The notes under the pieces were generated by a model, which made no database searches, was not told the origin of the DNA, and worked only from the letters and a program-made list of their open reading frames with translations. A program made the position numbers and the translations under genes. From Leptolyngbya sp. SIO4C5 (GTDB lineage: Bacteria > Cyanobacteriota > Cyanobacteriia > Phormidesmidales > Phormidesmidaceae): a DNA stretch of 9,755 nucleotides. This document shows, in pieces, positions 6,573 to 9,755 of this stretch. Each line of letters starts with the position of its first letter. The stretch's first letter is position 1. Location of the stretch: assembly GCA_010671965.1 (NCBI GenBank), contig JAAHIC010000107.1, positions 1-9,755 on the forward strand, written 5' to 3'.

Positions 6573-7574
6573 TCAAGAAACGCTTAGAGTCACAACTAGG
6601 GGTAAATGGTCGGAGTGGATATTCCTGCCGACGTGGGCGTCTAGCACCTGAATATCTGGCGTCACCAAGCAGTGATCGATGGGGATGCGCAGGAAAGGGG
6701 GGAGAAAGGTCGGCCAGGTCAGCAATACGCCCTGGCCCCAGCGAGCATTCTGCAGATCTGTAGCCGCGATTAGCTGCTTAAAGTAAGGTGACCACATGGG
6801 GGTATTGAGATCGCCCAGGAGGATGATCGATTCATCAGCCTGCTCCTGCGCGTACTGAGCGATCGCTGCTAGCTGCTGGTTGCGCTGTTCAAACAAGCGC
6901 TGATTTTTGGGCGGCGGCGGATGGGTAGCGACGAGGTGAATTGGGCGATCGCCCACCTGCCAGTCGGCCAAAATGTTGATTTTGCTGGAGCTGCCGAGCG
7001 GCTTGATCATGGGATTCTGCAGCGGAAAGCGGCTATAAACCGCCAGGCCAAAGGGATTATCTGGCGCAGTGGCGATTTTGTAGGGCAGAGCGCTGGAGCG
7101 GGGCTTAGCAGCGCTGTGGGGCAGGCTTTGCGTGAGTACCTGAAGCTGCTCAATCCAGCGATCGTCTACCTCAATAAACACGGCTAAATCGGGTTGTTCC
7201 TGCTCAACTAGGGCGATCGCTTGGTCGTAGCTGAGGTTGCGAATATTGACATTGGCGACCAGCACCTTCAGCGGTTCTAGGCGGGCGCTAGCCGCCACCG
7301 GACGGTAGAACGGGAAAAGCTGGGCTAGCAGCACGCCAACGCAGACCAGCGCGATTAAAAGGGGCCAGCGCTGACGCAAGAGGGCGATCGCGATGACGCC
7401 CAACACAGCCAGTCCGGCATACTGGGTTTGCAGACTGACCAGCGCTTCTAGCCACCAAAGATTCAGCGGCTGCTGGCTGACCAGGGCCAAGATAGTGAGG
7501 TCAACCAGTCCGAGGCAGATGCCCCAAGCCCAGGCTCGACGATGTTTTGTAAAATGCTCGGCGATCGCGTTCAC
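6573..7574 (-). CDS. Membrane-anchored endonuclease/exonuclease/phosphatase-family protein
   Basis: The protein has about 333 residues from the GTG at 7574. Numbered from that start, three hydrophobic segments (about 15-33, 52-67 and 71-87) anchor it in the membrane. They are followed by an EEP (DNase I-like) domain from about 102: LKVLVANVNIRN, then FIEV with catalytic Glu135, ATHPPPPKNQR (His218), LLGDLNTPMW (Asp255, Asn257), IDHCLV (Asp300-His301) and the closing HSDHLP (Asp322, His323). All expected active-site residues are present. EEP enzymes with such N-terminal membrane parts (YafD-like) have no firm substrate; nuclease or phosphoesterase action outside the cytoplasm is possible. A longer form could begin at TTG 7631, right after an in-frame TAG. 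I prefer GTG because AGAGAG precedes it and the extra 19 residues look non-conserved. The barrel gene ends 88 bases upstream on the same strand. Confidence 0.85.
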   Translation of the reverse strand: MNAIAEHFTKHRRAWAWGICLGLVDLTILALVSQQPLNLWWLEALVSLQTQYAGLAVLGVIAIALLRQRWPLLIALVCVGVLLAQLFPFYRPVAASARLEPLKVLVANVNIRNLSYDQAIALVEQEQPDLAVFIEVDDRWIEQLQVLTQSLPHSAAKPRSSALPYKIATAPDNPFGLAVYSRFPLQNPMIKPLGSSSKINILADWQVGDRPIHLVATHPPPPKNQRLFEQRNQQLAAIAQYAQEQADESIILLGDLNTPMWSPYFKQLIAATDLQNARWGQGVLLTWPTFLPPFLRIPIDHCLVTPDIQVLDAHVGRNIHSDHLPLVVTLSVS

Positions 7575-7662
7575 ATTGGCTCTCTGACTGGTGAGAAAAG
7601 CACTCTCTTTGCCTTCACTTAAGATAGCCAACTAACCCAGCATCCGTGTCGATTTGCTTCAG

Positions 7663-8991
7663 CTAGAAAGAGGCCTGCAGCCCAGCGGTGACGCTAAAGT
7701 CAGTCTCTAGCTGCGGCCCTGAAAGGCTACGGTAAAGTGGCAAATTAAATTCCACGCCCAACCGCGCCCCTTGCAGGCTACCTTCGGGGACATAAAAATT
7801 GAGGCCCAGTCCCAGGTCTAGTTGAGTGCCAGCACGTAAATCCGGATTGGCTGTCGGAATCATATTGGGATTGAGCCGGTCATCTTGGCCGTCAATATTG
7901 CCCCAAGTGCGTCCGCCCAGACGCAGGGAAGTGCTAAACCAGTCTGTCCATCGATGGGCGCCCCAAGCAGTCAGCATTAGCTGATCGCCTAAGCGATAAC
8001 CATTGTCATTGGTCCCCAGGCGAATGATCCCCATCGCCTGACTGCCCCATGACCAGTCTCCTGCCTGGCCGAGGTAGGTAACACCAGGACGCAGATCAAA
8101 CGTGCCTGAGCCAATTTGCATGGGATACGGCAAAATTTGATCGGGTCCCATTGGGGTCGCATCGCGCTCCTCGATGGAACCTGTGGGAAAACTGAGGCCC
8201 AGGTTGAGGTGAAGCCGCTGCCGACTTTGATCTAGCACGGTGTATAGCCCCGACAGGCTAATATCTCCGAAGCCTTCTGAGTTCGTGGTGAAGCGTCTCC
8301 CTGAGCGAGTGGAGTGATCCATCTCTTTGGAGATGTACGGAGCCATGAACATCAGGGTGAAATCGTCGCTGGGGGCGTACATAGCGCCGAGCATGTGCAT
8401 TTCCATAGTCATGCGGGTGGGAGTCACCGGAAACCGCTGCAGCACTTCGTCCGTTGTTAAGGAATCAGTTCCGCTGCGATTGCCGTCCATCTCCATGAAC
8501 ATGTAGCGGTAGGAGAACATGATTTCTCCCTGTCCATGTGTATGATCGCCCATGACGCCTATAGGCGCGTGGCTATCCGGACGAGCGGGTGACCAGTAAA
8601 TGGTTTCTCCTGAGGTGGGGCTAGCGCTATCCACCAGTAAAAAGTTGTCTTCAGAGGTGAACTGATAGTCAGGTGGCTGACTAATTACAGGTGTTTCAAC
8701 CGTTTCAGCCATAGCCTCGCTTGCGGTTTCAGCGATCGCATTTTCCCCTACGACTACAGCAGCTTCTGAGGGTTGATTGTTAATTGCTGAAGCTGCAGCA
8801 GCTATACCAGGTGATGCGCTTTCCCCGGTTGGAATGACTGGCAGCAAGGCATCGGCGCTAGTGGCTGCGCTAGCACTATTAGTTTCTGGGCTGCTTGCTT
8901 GCTCGTCAGCCCTGGCTTCTCCGGTGAGTGCGCCTAATGTTGCTAACAGCCCAGTGATAAGGTAGACCCCATTAATCAGCTTAAAATTCAC
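7663..8991 (-). CDS. Met/His-rich outer-membrane beta-barrel protein (PF13557-like)
   Basis: The predicted precursor has 442 residues: a signal peptide (about 1-28, hydrophobic LITGLLATLGALTG then EARA/DEQ), a low-complexity Ala/Ser/Glu/Val linker (about 29-105), and a barrel from about 140 to the terminal Phe, a normal outer-membrane ending (TAGLQASF). The barrel begins with GVMGDHTHGQGEIMFSYRYM and has 13 Met between residues 147 and 224, plus several His. This resembles the transporter or MetA-pathway-like barrel proteins (PF13557). Metal or hydrophobic-compound handling is only a guess. GTG 8991 is chosen over a long upstream extension (to 9216) because it begins the signal peptide, has GGGA five bases upstream, lies downstream of a good promoter, and the extension would run antisense to the YdeI gene. 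The EEP gene follows, so co-expression is possible. Confidence 0.75.
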   Translation of the reverse strand: MNFKLINGVYLITGLLATLGALTGEARADEQASSPETNSASAATSADALLPVIPTGESASPGIAAAASAINNQPSEAAVVVGENAIAETASEAMAETVETPVISQPPDYQFTSEDNFLLVDSASPTSGETIYWSPARPDSHAPIGVMGDHTHGQGEIMFSYRYMFMEMDGNRSGTDSLTTDEVLQRFPVTPTRMTMEMHMLGAMYAPSDDFTLMFMAPYISKEMDHSTRSGRRFTTNSEGFGDISLSGLYTVLDQSRQRLHLNLGLSFPTGSIEERDATPMGPDQILPYPMQIGSGTFDLRPGVTYLGQAGDWSWGSQAMGIIRLGTNDNGYRLGDQLMLTAWGAHRWTDWFSTSLRLGGRTWGNIDGQDDRLNPNMIPTANPDLRAGTQLDLGLGLNFYVPEGSLQGARLGVEFNLPLYRSLSGPQLETDFSVTAGLQASF

Positions 8992-9022
8992 GATGTTCCC
9001 ACACGCACTTAATAATTCGCCT

Positions 9023-9051
9023 AGCCTAAAAATCTGCAGGTGGGATGTCAA
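9023..9051 (-). promoter_or_regulatory. Sigma70-type promoter of the outer-membrane barrel gene
   Basis: On the minus strand a perfect -35 TTGACA (9051-9046) is followed by exactly 17 bases and a -10 TAGGCT (9028-9023, TAN3T). Transcription would start near 9016, giving a leader of about 25 bases with GGGA before the GTG at 8991. The -35 falls inside a tandem direct repeat. Confidence 0.6.
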
Positions 9052-9071
9052 AAGACGGCCTGTCAAAAGAC
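9046..9071. repeat. Tandem 11-bp direct repeat overlapping the -35 box
   Basis: TGTCAAAAGAC occurs at 9046-9056 and again at 9061-9071, perfectly, with four bases between (15-base period). Only the copy nearer the barrel gene aligns with a -10 box at 17 bases; the second lies just upstream of that promoter. The pair sits between the divergent barrel and YdeI-family genes, so a regulator binding side by side could control either or both. A replication-slippage duplication is the alternative. Confidence 0.6.
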
Positions 9072-9099
9072 CGTTATATCCAACAGGAAATCTAAGCCA

Positions 9100-9681
9100 A
9101 TGACGCTGGCAACTAAGCAAAAAGTTCAGGTGACTGCCAGAGCGCAGTGGCGAGCCTGGCTGAGTGAAAACTACACGCAGGCAGACGGGATCTGGCTGGT
9201 CACGTTCAAAAAGCACTGCGGCGATCGCTACGTCTCCTACGACGCCATCGTTGAAGAAGCCCTCTGCTTTGGCTGGGTAGACAGCCTGCCGCGCAAGCTC
9301 GATGGCGATCGCACCATGCTCTACATTTCGCCGCGTCGTCAGGGGAGTCCCTGGTCACGGCTGAACAAGCAGCGGGTGGCTAAGCTGCTAGAGCAGGGCC
9401 TGATGACGGCAGCCGGACAGGCAAAGATTGATCAGGCTAAAGCAGACGGTTCTTGGACAGTCTATGACGAGGTGGAAGATCTGATTATTCCCGCCGATCT
9501 GGCCGCTGCTCTAGAGACCGACCCAACGGCAAAAGCCCACTTTCAAGCCTTCAGCGATTCGGCTAAAAAAGGCATTCTCTGGTGGATCAAAAGTGCCAAG
9601 CGAGCTGCGACTCGTCAAAAGCGGATTGACGAAACTGTGCGCCTCGCGGCTCAAAACCTCAAGGCTAACCAGCCGACGTAA
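9100..9681 (+). CDS. YdeI/OmpD-associated (OmdA) family protein
   Basis: This soluble 193-residue protein matches the bacteriocin-protection YdeI/OmpD-associated family over its full length. It shows the expected blocks in order: AQWRAWLSENYTQADGIWLV (15-34), YDAIVEEALCFGWVDSLPRK (47-66), ISPRRQGSPWSRLNKQRVAKL (76-96), the LMTAAGQAKIDQAKADGSW block (101-119), a central IIPADLAAAL stretch, and the closing WWIKSAKRAATRQKRIDETV (161-180). The family's biochemical activity is unknown; in enteric bacteria relatives are linked to resistance to antimicrobial peptides. ATG 9100 is chosen because AGGA lies 11 bases upstream at 9085-9088 and homology starts here. A longer form from 9040 would add 20 atypical residues across the direct repeat. 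It is transcribed divergently from the outer-membrane barrel gene. Confidence 0.88.
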   Translation: MTLATKQKVQVTARAQWRAWLSENYTQADGIWLVTFKKHCGDRYVSYDAIVEEALCFGWVDSLPRKLDGDRTMLYISPRRQGSPWSRLNKQRVAKLLEQGLMTAAGQAKIDQAKADGSWTVYDEVEDLIIPADLAAALETDPTAKAHFQAFSDSAKKGILWWIKSAKRAATRQKRIDETVRLAAQNLKANQPT

Positions 9682-9755
9682 ATTTTTGGGTCAATAAAAA
9701 TGGGTGATCACAGTCACCTGAGTCTCAGACCTACAATGAAAGACTGAGCCACCGT
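9682..9755. other. Non-coding end of the window with short inverted repeats and a -10-like box
   Basis: After the YdeI-family stop there is GGTGA-TCACAG-TCACC (9703-9718, 5-bp stem, no T-run), then CTGAG-T-CTCAG (9718-9728) and another CTGAG at 9744-9748. TACAAT at 9732-9737 resembles a -10 box but has no good -35 at 16-18 bases. The region could be the promoter of a gene beyond the window. No terminator is convincing. Confidence 0.3.

Noticed and set aside
7575..7631. TTG start of the EEP-family protein at 7631
   Set aside because: It has no SD and lies directly after an in-frame TAG; GTG 7574 has a purine-rich AGAGAG upstream. The longer form remains possible.
9040..9099. Longer start of the YdeI-family protein
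   Set aside because: The 20 extra residues (GCQKTACQKTV-like) come from the tandem repeat; family similarity and AGGA support ATG 9100.
8992..9216. N-terminal extension of the barrel protein by 75 residues
   Set aside because: It would place a signal peptide in mid-protein, overlaps the promoter and repeat, and runs antisense to the well-supported YdeI-family gene.

Overview
The window looks like a chromosomal segment of a cyanobacterium, probably a filamentous or Synechococcus-like lineage; the genus cannot be read from it. The evidence is about 23 copies of the HIP1 octamer GCGATCGC (about 0.15 expected by chance in random sequence of this length), a PII protein with a GTAN8TAC (NtcA-type) site upstream, a CbiG-CobJ fusion of the cyanobacterial kind, and a kinase with the SphS layout. 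GTG and TTG starts are common and Shine-Dalgarno sequences are often weak.

Left part (1-3379, plus strand): the disrupted end of an unidentified gene with a perfect 10-bp inverted repeat at the window edge; an SphS/PhoR-like phosphate sensor kinase; an RsuA/RluB-type rRNA pseudouridine synthase; and a RodZ-like HTH-membrane protein. These are core genes of signalling, ribosome maturation and cell shape.

Middle (3384-5825): a PII gene (minus strand, TTG start with strong SD) diverges from cbiG-cobJ (plus strand) across a 192-bp region that holds a perfect GTAN8TAC palindrome. The PII protein keeps the ligand-binding motifs but lacks Ser49 and has changed most of the residues through which cyanobacterial PII contacts N-acetylglutamate kinase. 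It looks like a ligand-sensing paralogue with a different partner, and it is the most interesting item in the window.

Right part, minus strand (5830-8991): a DUF433/DUF5615 toxin-antitoxin pair lies downstream of a membrane-anchored endonuclease/exonuclease/phosphatase-family enzyme and a Met/His-rich outer-membrane beta-barrel protein. The barrel gene has a consensus-like sigma70 promoter (TTGACA-17-TAGGCT) whose -35 lies inside a tandem 11-bp repeat. A YdeI/OmdA-family gene (9100-9681) is divergent from it. The last 74 bases hold small inverted repeats and a possible -10 box.

No CRISPR array, RNA gene, insertion sequence or phage gene was found. No convincing intrinsic terminator was seen; two convergent gene pairs (3379/3384 and 5825/5830) are separated by only four bases.
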